7,488 bases of DNA from Fidelibacterota bacterium (GTDB taxonomy: Bacteria; Fidelibacterota; UBA2242), in assembly GCA_023133185.1 (NCBI GenBank), contig JAGLWX010000069.1, positions 1 to 7,488 on the forward strand, given 5' to 3'. Shown here piece by piece: positions 1 to 6,295 of this stretch. Below the pieces are notes generated by a model. It was not told the DNA's origin and made no database searches. It saw nothing but the letters and a program-made list of their open reading frames with translations. A program made the translations under genes and the position numbers. How positions within the stretch are numbered: position 1 is the first letter of the stretch; every line of letters begins with the position of its first letter.

Positions 1-1
1 G

Positions 2-82
2 GCTGAGAAACGATTAAGAGCACATCGGGAAGGGAAAACACGAGGAGTCCCATTTAAGGACGTTTTTGGAGAAGAACTGTAA
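2..82 (+). CDS. Antitoxin, 3' end only (putative addiction module component)
   Basis: Only the last 26 codons are in the window, ending in TAA at 80-82. The readable tail (AEKRLRAHREGKTRGVPF, then KDVFGEEL) has the charged helix followed by a G-K-x-x-x-(V/I)-P segment and a short acidic end. This is typical of the small 'addiction module component' antitoxins of PF09720, whose C-terminus wraps around a RelE/ParE-type toxin. The toxin gene starts 3 bases downstream, which strongly supports an antitoxin role. In this family the antitoxin neutralises its partner and often represses its own promoter; that promoter lies outside the window. The N-terminal part cannot be seen, so the exact family is inferred from the tail and the neighbour. 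Confidence 0.62.
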   Translation, partial: AEKRLRAHREGKTRGVPFKDVFGEEL

Positions 83-84
83 AA

Positions 85-387
85 GTGAAAATTGTTTTTG
101 ATAAACTTGCCCAACTGGAGTTGGAAGATGCATTAGAGTACTACGAACTTGAAGTGCCGGGTTTGGGCGCACGATTTAAGGTGGAGGTCAAGTGTGGAAT
201 CCGCAGAATTCGTAAATATCCAGATGCTTGGGCCAAAGAAAAAAATGATGTAAGAAGATGCTTCCTTCACAAATTTCCCTACAAGATACTCTATTCAATT
301 GAAGAGGATTACATCTATATTATTGCGATTGCACATTGTCATAGGCACCCGGATTACTGGATCGACCGCATCTTGGAAAAATCCTAA
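85..387 (+). CDS. RelE/ParE-superfamily toxin
   Basis: A 100-residue protein of the usual size for the ParE/RelE toxin fold (PF05016). It opens with a short beta strand (KIVFDKLAQLE) and two helices (about 8-42, with the LELEDALEYYE and RFKVEVKCGIRRI segments). The core strands follow: RRCFLHKFPYKILYSI (57-72), then YIYIIAIAHCHRHPDYW (76-92). The R-R-x-x-x-x-x-F-P-Y-x-(I/L)-x-Y and A-x-x-H-x-x-R-x-P-x-Y-W signatures are characteristic of this group. The start is a GTG two bases after the antitoxin stop, with a GGAG at 68-71 that lies somewhat far upstream, so translation is probably coupled. Members either cut mRNA on the ribosome or poison gyrase; the sequence does not tell which. The gene is AT-rich compared with the murQ block, which suggests accessory origin. 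Confidence 0.88.
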   Translation: MKIVFDKLAQLELEDALEYYELEVPGLGARFKVEVKCGIRRIRKYPDAWAKEKNDVRRCFLHKFPYKILYSIEEDYIYIIAIAHCHRHPDYWIDRILEKS

Positions 388-401
388 CAAATGGATTAAC
401 T

Positions 402-490
402 CGGACAGAAAAAGCCGGGGTGGTTTTTGCATTTGCCAATTTTGTTGTTAAACGTCGCATTACCTATTGTTTTCTTGGCTTTTTCTGCCG
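402..490. repeat. Inverted repeat in the spacer between the two toxin-antitoxin pairs
   Basis: CGGACAGAAAAAGCC at 402-416 is matched by GGCTTTTTCTGCCG at 477-490, the reverse complement with one base missing. The similarity extends weakly outwards (GGATTAAC before the left arm, and GTTTATCC after the right arm). The arms flank about 60 AT-rich bases with no gene. It could be two opposed copies of a dispersed intergenic repeat, or a long-range hairpin. The symmetry is directly visible; its role is not known. Confidence 0.55.
410..428 (+). terminator. Possible weak terminator hairpin behind the toxin gene
   Basis: AAAAGCC at 410-416 can pair with GGTTTTT at 422-428 around a 5-nt loop (GGGGT), with one G-U pair. 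The U-rich 3' arm lies 22 bases past the toxin stop. It looks like a short intrinsic terminator, but the stem has only two G-C pairs and no further T-run follows. The assignment is tentative, and the same bases also take part in the larger inverted repeat. Confidence 0.27.
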
Positions 491-528
491 TTTATCCGAA
501 TCGTTATACCGTCGAAAAGAATAATAAA

Positions 529-557
529 TTGGAAAAGAAAAGGATTGACTTTATATA
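529..557 (+). promoter_or_regulatory. Possible sigma-70-type promoter for the RHH/PIN pair
   Basis: TTGGAA at 529-534 and TATATA at 552-557 are separated by 17 bases and lie about 50 bases upstream of the antitoxin start. A TTGACT at 545-550 is closer to the -35 consensus, but I see no -10 box at a proper distance from it. No clear palindromic operator for the ribbon-helix-helix protein is visible. This is a pattern match only, in an AT-rich stretch where chance matches are common. Confidence 0.3.
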
Positions 558-595
558 AATTGGATATTACCTTCCTGGCAGATTGGTGATACAAG

Positions 596-601
596 AGGAG
601 G
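596..601 (+). promoter_or_regulatory. Strong ribosome binding site deciding the antitoxin start
   Basis: A perfect AGGAGG lies 5 bases before the ATG at 607. It shows that the antitoxin starts there and not at the in-frame TTG at 583, which would place this site inside the coding region. Confidence 0.85.
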
Positions 602-606
602 TGAAA

Positions 607-846
607 ATGAATACATTAACGTTAAAAGTGCCGGCGATTTTAAAAACCCGGCTGAATAGTTATGCCAGTAAAAAAGGGATCAGCAAATCTGAAATTGTTC
701 GTAGCGCTCTTTTAGAATATTTATCGAAAGAAAATGAAAAGCACACAAGCGCCTTTATCGACTTTGCTGAAGATTTAGCAGGCAAAATTGATGGTCCGAT
801 AGATCTTTCAACAAATAAGAAATATTTTGACGGATATGGTAGATGA
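607..846 (+). CDS. Ribbon-helix-helix antitoxin (CopG/VapB-like)
   Basis: A 79-residue protein starting at the ATG placed by the perfect AGGAGG site; a longer reading from 583 is unlikely. Residues 3-9 (TLTLKVP) form the DNA-contacting beta strand. Residues 10-40 carry the two helices with the turn G-I-S-K-S-E-I-V-R, the classic MetJ/Arc/CopG fold that dimerises and binds operator DNA. The C-terminal part (about 47-79) is a charged helix ending in DLSTNKKYFDGYGR, the sort of tail that in this group binds across the active site of a PIN toxin. The stop overlaps the toxin start by 4 bases (ATGA at 843-846), so the two are translationally coupled. It probably represses its own operon and neutralises the downstream ribonuclease. 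Confidence 0.9.
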   Translation: MNTLTLKVPAILKTRLNSYASKKGISKSEIVRSALLEYLSKENEKHTSAFIDFAEDLAGKIDGPIDLSTNKKYFDGYGR

Positions 847-1268
847 AAAGGAAGAAAGTAATATTAGACACGGGTCCGCTTGTTGCATTTTTAAACAAAA
901 ATGATGCTTACCATAATTGGGCTATTACCCAGTTTTCGCTAATGACTCCCCCATTTATAAGTTGTGAGGCAGTATTATCTGAAGCCTGTTTTTTACTGAG
1001 AAATTTTACAAATGGATCAAAATATGTCATAGAGCTTGTAGAACGAGAATTAATTGTTTTACCCTTTGACCTTGAGGCTGAATCAAATGCAATAAAGCAA
1101 TTATTGGATAAATACAAAAATATTCCTATGTCGTTAGCCGATGGATGTCTTGTGAGATTATCAGAACAAATTTCGGATAGCGTAATCTGCACTATAGATA
1201 GTGGTTTCAAGATATACAGAAAAAATAAAAGGGATATTATACCATTAATAATTCCCAATAATTTATAA
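843..1268 (+). CDS. PIN-domain toxin, VapC-like ribonuclease
   Basis: A 141-residue PIN-domain protein of the usual VapC length. The acidic metal-binding residues are in place: D9 in VILDTGPLVAFL, E47 in CEAVLSEACFLL (E42 also nearby), D100 in SLADGCLVRL, and D119 in the CTIDSGF segment. In this family these hold Mg2+ or Mn2+ and cleave a specific RNA, often tRNA or rRNA; the target cannot be read from sequence. The start overlaps the antitoxin stop by four bases, as is usual for such pairs. The gene is visibly AT-rich compared with murQ onward. I do not give a vapC symbol because PIN toxins are diverse and the antitoxin is CopG-like. An unexplained open stretch follows immediately after the stop. 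Confidence 0.92.
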   Translation: MKRKKVILDTGPLVAFLNKNDAYHNWAITQFSLMTPPFISCEAVLSEACFLLRNFTNGSKYVIELVERELIVLPFDLEAESNAIKQLLDKYKNIPMSLADGCLVRLSEQISDSVICTIDSGFKIYRKNKRDIIPLIIPNNL

Positions 1269-1466
1269 ATTGACACAAGTTCTGATATATATGATACCGG
1301 CAGGCAAGATGAATTTCAGCAGTTATATCTGAAGCAGCAGCGCTTAAAGACTTCGCTGGAGACAGAATTAGAGATGTGGGAGCGTGATCATAATCGATTG
1401 GATGAAATCAAGGAATCGATAATATTGACAAATGATCTATCCCGTGCAAGCATCGAGGTATTTTAG
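1269..1466 (+). pseudogene. Gene remnant, probably the 3' end of an ABC-F ATPase
   Basis: From the PIN gene stop to TAG at 1464-1466 the same frame stays open for 65 codons with coding-like composition but no good start; the only in-frame ATG is at 1374. The translation includes IYDTGRQDEFQQLYLKQQ, then RLKTSLETELEMWERD and NRLDEIKES. The pattern Y-x-x-G-x-x-x-E-x-Q-x-L-x-x-x-Q-x-x-L-x-x-x-L-E-x-x-x-x-x-W-E resembles the C-terminal coiled-coil domain of ABC-F proteins (Uup-like; PF16326). No nucleotide-binding motifs are present anywhere upstream, so the body of such a gene would have been lost. The last 15 or so residues (ILTNDLSRASIEVF) do not fit the family as I know it. The loss probably came with insertion of the toxin-antitoxin pair, but that is inference. 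It could also be an unrelated small coiled-coil protein. Confidence 0.45.
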
Positions 1467-1529
1467 CGATGATATTTTTATATGATACACTAAGGTTTCT
1501 CAAAATCTTCTACTCGTTCTGGGGCTTTC

Positions 1530-1550
1530 CACCTGACCGTCGGGCAGGTG
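1530..1550. repeat. 21-base near-palindrome
   Basis: CACCTG at 1530-1535 pairs with CAGGTG at 1545-1550, and CCG (1537-1539) with CGG (1541-1543), leaving one A/G mismatch and a central T. It could form a hairpin on either strand or be a protein-binding site. It sits at the edge of the tandem stem-loop block and is likely part of the same element. Confidence 0.6.
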
Positions 1551-1553
1551 CTC

Positions 1554-1598
1554 CGGAACAATTGGCTACAGAGTACAACCCCGTAGCCAGATTAAAAC
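1554..1598 (+). repeat. Stem-loop repeat, copy 1
   Basis: Lead CGGAACAATT, stem GGCTAC (1564-1569), 13-nt loop containing GAGTA, stem GTAGCC (1583-1588), tail AGATTAAAAC (1589-1598). Compared with copy 2 the stem differs at two positions in each arm while pairing is kept. Confidence 0.65.
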
Positions 1599-1636
1599 TT
1601 CTTTTTTGCTATCGTTCCGTGGCTCCTGTTACGGAG

Positions 1637-1685
1637 CGGACGCTATTCGGTTGCGGAGTAGTCCGATCTGCAACCAGATTAAAAC
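1637..1685 (+). repeat. Stem-loop repeat, copy 2
   Basis: Lead CGGACGCTATTC, stem GGTTGC (1649-1654), 15-nt loop containing GAGTA, stem GCAACC (1670-1675), tail AGATTAAAAC (1676-1685). The tail is identical to copy 1 and lies 87 bases downstream of it. Confidence 0.65.
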
Positions 1686-1706
1686 AAGTTCAATTTCCTG
1701 GAAAGC

Positions 1707-1808
1707 GAAAATAAGCTTCTTTTAAAAAATCACAGATTTCTCTATTTTATACCGTGTGAAATATTAACGGACAAATCATTAACATGTTGAAGAAGAAGAG
1801 TAGAATAA
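1707..1808 (+). other. Leader region in front of murQ
   Basis: About 100 AT-rich bases separate the repeat block from murQ. A TATTTT at 1743-1748 with TTTTAA at 1720-1725 gives a poor promoter match with a 17-base spacer; I see nothing better, although the core operon is expected to have a promoter here. A purine-rich AGAAGAAGAG (1791-1800) precedes the murQ ATG and may serve as a weak ribosome binding site. No operator or riboswitch is recognisable. Confidence 0.3.
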
Positions 1809-2735
1809 ATGGTCAAAATTATTAATCGAAGCAACATTCTTACCGAAAAAATTAATCCTAAAAGCGAGATGATCGACGCCATGAGCACGGAAGAGATCAT
1901 CCGTTTGATAAATGAAGAAGACGGCACCGTTCATCTAACAGTCCGGAAAGCAATACCGGAAATCACCAAAGCAGTTGACTTTGTAGTGGCAGCATTTAAA
2001 AATGGCGGGCATTTACGCTATTTCGGCGCAGGGACCAGCGGACGGTTAGGCGTATTGGACGCCAGTGAGATTCCACCGACATTTTCGGCATCGCCGGAGA
2101 TGGTACAGGGCATGATCGCCGGTGGCTGGAAGGCGCTGCGGAAAGCTGTGGAAGGAGCTGAGGATTATCCCGAAAATGGCAAAGAAGATTGCAAGGCAAT
2201 CAACCTGCAACCCAACGATGTAGTGATGGGAATCGCCACCGGCGGAACGACGCCCTATGTGCACGGAGCATTGAAGTACGCAAAATCAATCGGCTGCAAG
2301 ACCGTTTTTTTTACCTGTACTCCTAAGGAGGGTCTGGGCGTGGAAGAGGATGTAGATGTATTCATCGAAGTGCTGGTCGGACCGGAATTAATTACCGGCT
2401 CAACTCGCATGAAAGCCGGGACAGCAACGAAAATGGTATTGAATATGATTACCACCACGGCGATGATTAAAATGGGCAAGGTTTACGGCAATTATATGAT
2501 AGATCACCAGGCGATTAACTCCAAACTGGTGGATCGCGGAACGCGCATCATTGCAACACTCACCGGTTTATCCTATGATAATGCCTATCAAGCGCTGCTG
2601 GCAGCCGATAAACATGTCAAAGATGCGGTCGTGATGGTCAAGAAGAATGTATCCCTGGAAAAAGCACGGGAACTTATCAATGAGCACGACGGCTTTATTC
2701 GTTTTGCCTTTGAAGAATCCGATAAACCGGTCTGA
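1809..2735 (+). CDS. murQ: N-acetylmuramic acid 6-phosphate etherase
   Basis: MurQ splits the lactyl ether of MurNAc-6-phosphate to GlcNAc-6-phosphate and D-lactate in the cytoplasm, a step of peptidoglycan recycling. The 308-residue length fits the family (about 300). The SIS sugar-phosphate fold shows GAGTSGRLGVLDASEIPPTF (73-92), VEGAEDYP (114-121), the GIATGGTTPYVHGAL loop and GPELITGSTRMKAGTATK with VLNMI following. E87 and D119 correspond, by a constant offset of 4, to Glu83 and Asp115 of the E. coli enzyme, reported as the catalytic acid/base pair. The C-terminal part (about 255-303) has the small helical domain with HDGFIR. The loop usually written A-S-G-R-T-P reads T-G-G-T-T-P here. 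Tandem stops (TGATAA) end the gene, and anmK, which makes its substrate, follows after 33 bases. Confidence 0.97.
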   Translation: MVKIINRSNILTEKINPKSEMIDAMSTEEIIRLINEEDGTVHLTVRKAIPEITKAVDFVVAAFKNGGHLRYFGAGTSGRLGVLDASEIPPTFSASPEMVQGMIAGGWKALRKAVEGAEDYPENGKEDCKAINLQPNDVVMGIATGGTTPYVHGALKYAKSIGCKTVFFTCTPKEGLGVEEDVDVFIEVLVGPELITGSTRMKAGTATKMVLNMITTTAMIKMGKVYGNYMIDHQAINSKLVDRGTRIIATLTGLSYDNAYQALLAADKHVKDAVVMVKKNVSLEKARELINEHDGFIRFAFEESDKPV

Positions 2736-2768
2736 TAAGACCACCAATTAAATACTGTTAGTTATCCA

Positions 2769-3926
2769 ATGATTTCGATTTGGGAATTACATAAAAAGAA
2801 CACACTGAATGTTCTGGGATTAATGTCAGGAACGTCAATGGATGGTTTGGATATTTGTCTGGCGGAAATTAAGAAGAACAATTCCGAGATTGATGCGCGT
2901 GTGAAACATTATTCAAGTTATCCGTATTCAACAGATTTCAGGAATCGTTTAATGCAATTGTCCACAGCGAGCACCCCTGAAATATGCCGGATGAATTTTG
3001 AAATAGCTAAAATATATGCCAATCGCATTCAGCAATTTTTAGACGAATTTCAGTTGGGGGTCAATGCTTTTGATCTGATCGGTAGTCACGGTCAAACGGT
3101 CTGGCACATTCATAGAGATTCGACATTACAGATCGGCGAAGCATCGGTGCTGGCAGAACGGTTTAATGTGCCGGTTATCTCCGATTTTCGGGTAAGAGAT
3201 GTAGCAGCTGGCGGCTCCGGGGCGCCGTTGGTACCTTTTATAGATTATTTGCTATTCAAGAAGTTTCAAAAGAATCTGCTGGTGCTGAATATCGGTGGAA
3301 TTGCCAATTTTACTATGATTCCTTCCGATGCGGTTGGTGTAGATAACATTTATGCTCTGGATTCGGGACCCGGAAATTCCCTGATTGACATTACAGCACA
3401 GATGATGAGTGGTGGAGATATGTCCTTTGACAAAGATGGAATGATTGCGCGCTCGGGCACGATCCGCCAGGATATTTTAGATTTTTTGCTGAATCATCCC
3501 TATATTAGTTCACCGATGCCCAAATCTACCGGGCGTGAGATTTTTGGAAAGGGACTGATCGATCAAATTGTCGGGAAGTTTCGGCTGAGTCGGACTGATT
3601 ATCGGGATCTTGTAGCGACAGTGACACGGTTTACGGCGGAAGCAATATTCGCAAACTACCGGCATTTTTTTGCCGATCGCTATCCGCTGGATGAAATAAT
3701 TATCAGCGGCGGCGGCGCCGACAACCCGGTGATCGTTAAACATCTCAAGGAATTATTCGCCGGAGTACCGGTTCACAGGTCTGATGACTATGGTATTCAA
3801 AGTGATTCAAAAGAAGCCTTCGCGTTTGCTGTTCTGGCAGCAGCATCGGTCTGGGGGATTACCGGTAATGTGCCCAATGTCACCGGAGCCGGTCATCCTG
3901 TTGTTCTTGGTAAAATAACGTTGTAA
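2769..3926 (+). CDS. anmK: Anhydro-N-acetylmuramic acid kinase
   Basis: AnmK uses ATP to open the 1,6-anhydro ring of anhydro-MurNAc, released by lytic transglycosylases, and to phosphorylate it to MurNAc-6-phosphate, the substrate of the MurQ encoded just upstream. The 385-residue protein has all family blocks in order: LGLMSGTSMDGLD (16-28), GSHGQTVWH (105-113), ISDFRVRDVAAGGSGAPLVP (137-156), NIGGIANFT (174-182), LDSGPGNSLID (197-207), KSTGREIFGKGL (252-263), IISGGGADNP (311-320) and SDSKEAFAFAVLA (345-357). D198 in LDSGPGN matches the family's catalytic aspartate position. Length is slightly above the E. coli enzyme because of about 10 extra N-terminal residues. No Shine-Dalgarno is visible before the ATG; the start could lie a few codons further in, though no better start is apparent. 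It is likely co-transcribed with murQ. Confidence 0.96.
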   Translation: MISIWELHKKNTLNVLGLMSGTSMDGLDICLAEIKKNNSEIDARVKHYSSYPYSTDFRNRLMQLSTASTPEICRMNFEIAKIYANRIQQFLDEFQLGVNAFDLIGSHGQTVWHIHRDSTLQIGEASVLAERFNVPVISDFRVRDVAAGGSGAPLVPFIDYLLFKKFQKNLLVLNIGGIANFTMIPSDAVGVDNIYALDSGPGNSLIDITAQMMSGGDMSFDKDGMIARSGTIRQDILDFLLNHPYISSPMPKSTGREIFGKGLIDQIVGKFRLSRTDYRDLVATVTRFTAEAIFANYRHFFADRYPLDEIIISGGGADNPVIVKHLKELFAGVPVHRSDDYGIQSDSKEAFAFAVLAAASVWGITGNVPNVTGAGHPVVLGKITL

Positions 3927-3931
3927 AGGAG
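3926..3931 (+). promoter_or_regulatory. Ribosome binding site for the phosphohexomutase gene
   Basis: AAGGAG overlaps the last base of the anmK stop codon and lies 8 bases before the ATG at 3940. It is the only good Shine-Dalgarno in the core gene block, and it fixes this start. Confidence 0.75.
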
Positions 3932-3939
3932 CTAAAAGA

Positions 3940-5301
3940 ATGAATCCATATATTTTTCGCGAGTATGATATTCGTGGTGTAGTTACAGAAGATTTTCCCG
4001 TGGATGTAGTTGCCCAACTCGGAAAAGGGTTTGGCACTTACGTTCGTGAAAAAGGCGGAAAGACCATCACGATCAGCGGCGATGTGCGGCTTTCGACTCC
4101 CCAATTAAAGCAGGCGTTTACGAAGGGATTACTTTCAACCGGTGTGGATGTGATCGATGTGGGCATTGTTCCGACGCCGGTGAATTATTACAGTATGTTT
4201 ATCATGGATATTGACGGAGCGGTGCAGATCACCGGCAGTCATAATCCATCGAATATGAACGGATTTAAATTGTCCTTTGATAAAAAAGCCGTATATGGCA
4301 AAGACATCCAGTATATCAAAACTATTATTGAATCGGGAAAATTTGCTAAAGGTAAAGGAAAATTCAGCGAGAAGGAGATTCTTGAAGAATATAAAAAAAT
4401 GGTAATTTCCAAAATAAAGCTAGATCGTCCGGTGAAGCTTGCCATGGATTGCGGAAATGCAACCGGTTGCCTTGCGGCTCCGGAAATTTTCAGGAAAATC
4501 GGCTGTGAAGTCACGGAATTGTATTGTGATATTGATGGTACATTTCCTAATCACCATCCCGACCCGACGGTGAAAAAGAATCTGACCGATCTGATTGCGG
4601 AAGTGCAGAGAGGCGGTTATGATTTTGGCGTCTCTTTTGATGGCGACGCCGACCGGATTGGCGTTATTGACAATGAAGGCGAGATCATCTGGGCGGATTA
4701 CATCATGATCCTCTTCCTGGATGAAATCCTTGCCAAATATCCGGGCTCAAAAGTAATCTTTGATGTGAAATGCTCCCAGGCGCTGGAAGAGATGATCACC
4801 GCCAAAGGCGGACAGCCGCTGATGTGGAAAACCGGTCATTCACTCATTAAGCAAAAAATGAAAGAAGAAAAACTGCCTTTTGCCGGTGAAATGAGCGGAC
4901 ATATTTTTTTCGGTGATGGTTATTTCGGCTATGATGACGCGATTTATGTTGCTGCCCGATTCGCTCAAATGATCTCTCGTTCAAAAGAAACGCTTTCGGA
5001 AAAGATGGCAACACTTCCAAAGTATTTTTCCACTCCGGAAATGCGGTTAGAGTGTGAAAATGACGCAGTTAAATTCGAGATTGCCAAAAAGGCGACAGAC
5101 TTTTTTAAATCTAATTATGAATGTATTGATGTTGACGGCGTTCGGATTAAATTTAGAGATGGCTGGGGATTGGTCCGGTCATCGAATACACAGCCAGTAA
5201 TTGTCACGAGGTTCGAAGCGAAAAGTGAAGAACGATTGAATGAAATAAAAGAATTGGTGCTATCAAAATTACAGGAGTTTGGGAAGATTAAATTATCTTA
5301 A
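3940..5301 (+). CDS. Phosphomannomutase/phosphoglucomutase
   Basis: A 453-residue alpha-D-phosphohexomutase, close to the usual 450-460 of the bacterial PMM/PGM group (AlgC/ManB-like). It interconverts the 6- and 1-phosphates of mannose or glucose through a phosphoserine, supplying GDP-mannose or UDP-glucose for surface polysaccharides. The four domains show their marks: FREYDIRGVV (6-15), catalytic serine S100 in TGSHNPSNMNGFKL, the Mg2+ loop DGDADR (234-239), the sugar-selecting loop GEMSGH (316-321) and the phosphate-binding loop RSSNTQP (413-419). The GEMSGH loop is the form usual in dual-specificity PMM/PGM; GlmM has a different pattern, so glucosamine mutase is less likely. The gap to anmK is 13 bases. 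The choice between manB, algC and pgm cannot be made from sequence, so no symbol is given. Confidence 0.94.
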   Translation: MNPYIFREYDIRGVVTEDFPVDVVAQLGKGFGTYVREKGGKTITISGDVRLSTPQLKQAFTKGLLSTGVDVIDVGIVPTPVNYYSMFIMDIDGAVQITGSHNPSNMNGFKLSFDKKAVYGKDIQYIKTIIESGKFAKGKGKFSEKEILEEYKKMVISKIKLDRPVKLAMDCGNATGCLAAPEIFRKIGCEVTELYCDIDGTFPNHHPDPTVKKNLTDLIAEVQRGGYDFGVSFDGDADRIGVIDNEGEIIWADYIMILFLDEILAKYPGSKVIFDVKCSQALEEMITAKGGQPLMWKTGHSLIKQKMKEEKLPFAGEMSGHIFFGDGYFGYDDAIYVAARFAQMISRSKETLSEKMATLPKYFSTPEMRLECENDAVKFEIAKKATDFFKSNYECIDVDGVRIKFRDGWGLVRSSNTQPVIVTRFEAKSEERLNEIKELVLSKLQEFGKIKLS

Positions 5302-5317
5302 AATATCTTCCATTCAG

Positions 5318-6292
5318 ATGATAAATCACTCATTGGAACAACTGGTGCGCAATTACCGATCTGAAATTGATGATCGCTTGAGGGATCTGTCTCTTCCTGA
5401 ATTGCCTGAAAGTCTGTATAAACCAATGCGATATAGTACGAATTCGCCGGGTAAGCGGATTCGTCCTATTTTGACATTATTGACCGGCGAAGGTCTGGGT
5501 GTCGATCGGGAAAAAGTGATGCCGGCTGCTTTGGCAGTGGAAGTTTTGCATACCTTTTCGCTTGTTCATGATGATATTATGGATAATGATACGCAGCGGC
5601 GAGGACGAGCTACGGTGCATGTAAAGTGGGATATGAATACGGCGATCCTGTCGGGGGACGGTTTGATGGCGCTGGCGTTCCGGCTATTGATGGAAACCGA
5701 TTCGCAGCAGATTGGTAAGATGGGGTATGAGTTTAGCAGGGCGATGCTGGAGATTTGCGAGGGTCAGGCTCTGGATGTGGAATTTGAAAGCAGGCAAACG
5801 GTAAGCTCCGAAGACTATCTGGAAATGGTTGGTAAAAAGACCGGTCGCTTATTGGGACTTTCCTGCCAGTTGGGTGCGTTGATATCTTCCGGTGATGAAC
5901 GGATTGCGAATAGCCTGAATTACTTTGGTATTGAACTCGGTCAGGCGTTTCAAATTCAGGATGACCTTCTGGAGCTTACATCCGATGCTGAAAATATGGG
6001 AAAGAGTCTCGATAGCGATATTATTGCAGGTAAAAAAACCTATCCGATGGTTCTGGCACAATCCGGAATGGATCAACGTGAAAAAAGTACATTTATGGAT
6101 TTTTTAAAATCCAATATTCAGAATCGACAGGCGATTATTAATGCTTTTCGGGATCGCAGAGCCATAGAACAGTCACAACAAAAGATTACCGTCTTACTGG
6201 AAAATGCGATAGCTCGTTTGCGGATACTTCCTGAACGGGCAGCGAATAATTTAAAATTTGCAGTTAATATGATTTCAAACAGACAGCGATAG
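5318..6292 (+). CDS. Short-chain polyprenyl diphosphate synthase (FPP/GGPP type)
   Basis: A trans-prenyltransferase that adds isopentenyl diphosphate to allylic diphosphates. Starting at ATG 5318 it is 324 residues, the normal size. Motifs are GKRIRP (45-50), the first Asp-rich motif DDIMDND (85-91) followed by RRGRATVH, GQALDVEFE (149-157), GKKTGRL (172-178), FQIQDDLLEL (211-220) and GKKTYPM (238-244). The residue five before the first motif is Phe (F80), which in this family favours C15-C20 products. There is no two-residue insertion in the first motif as in E. coli IspA. The HDDIMDN form is familiar from Bacteroidota enzymes. The second motif ends in Glu instead of Asp. A longer reading from TTG 5279 overlaps the mutase gene and has an AGGAG only one base away, so the ATG is preferred, though it lacks a clear ribosome site. 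Confidence 0.93.
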   Translation: MINHSLEQLVRNYRSEIDDRLRDLSLPELPESLYKPMRYSTNSPGKRIRPILTLLTGEGLGVDREKVMPAALAVEVLHTFSLVHDDIMDNDTQRRGRATVHVKWDMNTAILSGDGLMALAFRLLMETDSQQIGKMGYEFSRAMLEICEGQALDVEFESRQTVSSEDYLEMVGKKTGRLLGLSCQLGALISSGDERIANSLNYFGIELGQAFQIQDDLLELTSDAENMGKSLDSDIIAGKKTYPMVLAQSGMDQREKSTFMDFLKSNIQNRQAIINAFRDRRAIEQSQQKITVLLENAIARLRILPERAANNLKFAVNMISNRQR

Positions 6293-6295
6293 GGA

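Larger units (their letters stand above)
1524..1706. repeat. Structured intergenic repeat element with tandem stem-loops
   Basis: This spacer is made almost wholly of symmetrical sequence. The block is bracketed by GCTTTCCA at 1524-1531 and its reverse complement TGGAAAGC at 1699-1706. Inside are a near-palindrome (1530-1550), a stem-loop at 1564-1588 (GGCTAC/GTAGCC), one at 1613-1638 (CGTTCCGT/ACGGAGCG, one G-U) and one at 1649-1675 (GGTTGC/GCAACC). The first and last are each followed by AGATTAAAAC and preceded by a related CGGA...ATT lead. An 81-codon ATG frame across it (1469-1714) is only a translation of the repeats, so I do not call a gene. The element may be an interspersed repeat or a structured RNA; orientation is unknown. 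Confidence 0.65.

Noticed and set aside
410..490. CRISPR-like repeats in the spacer
   Set aside because: There are only two opposed arms, with no regular direct repeats or spacers and no cas genes.
908..1276. 122-codon minus-strand frame opposite the PIN gene
   Set aside because: It lies antisense to a well-supported PIN-domain gene and shows no family motif.
1270..1295. TTGACA followed by TATGAT just after the PIN gene, promoter-like
   Set aside because: The spacer is only 14 bases and no intact gene follows; the match lies inside the open remnant frame.
1469..1714. 81-codon ATG frame between the PIN gene and murQ
   Set aside because: It runs through the stem-loop repeat block, so its residues are a by-product of repeat sequence. 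It has no recognisable domain and no ribosome site.
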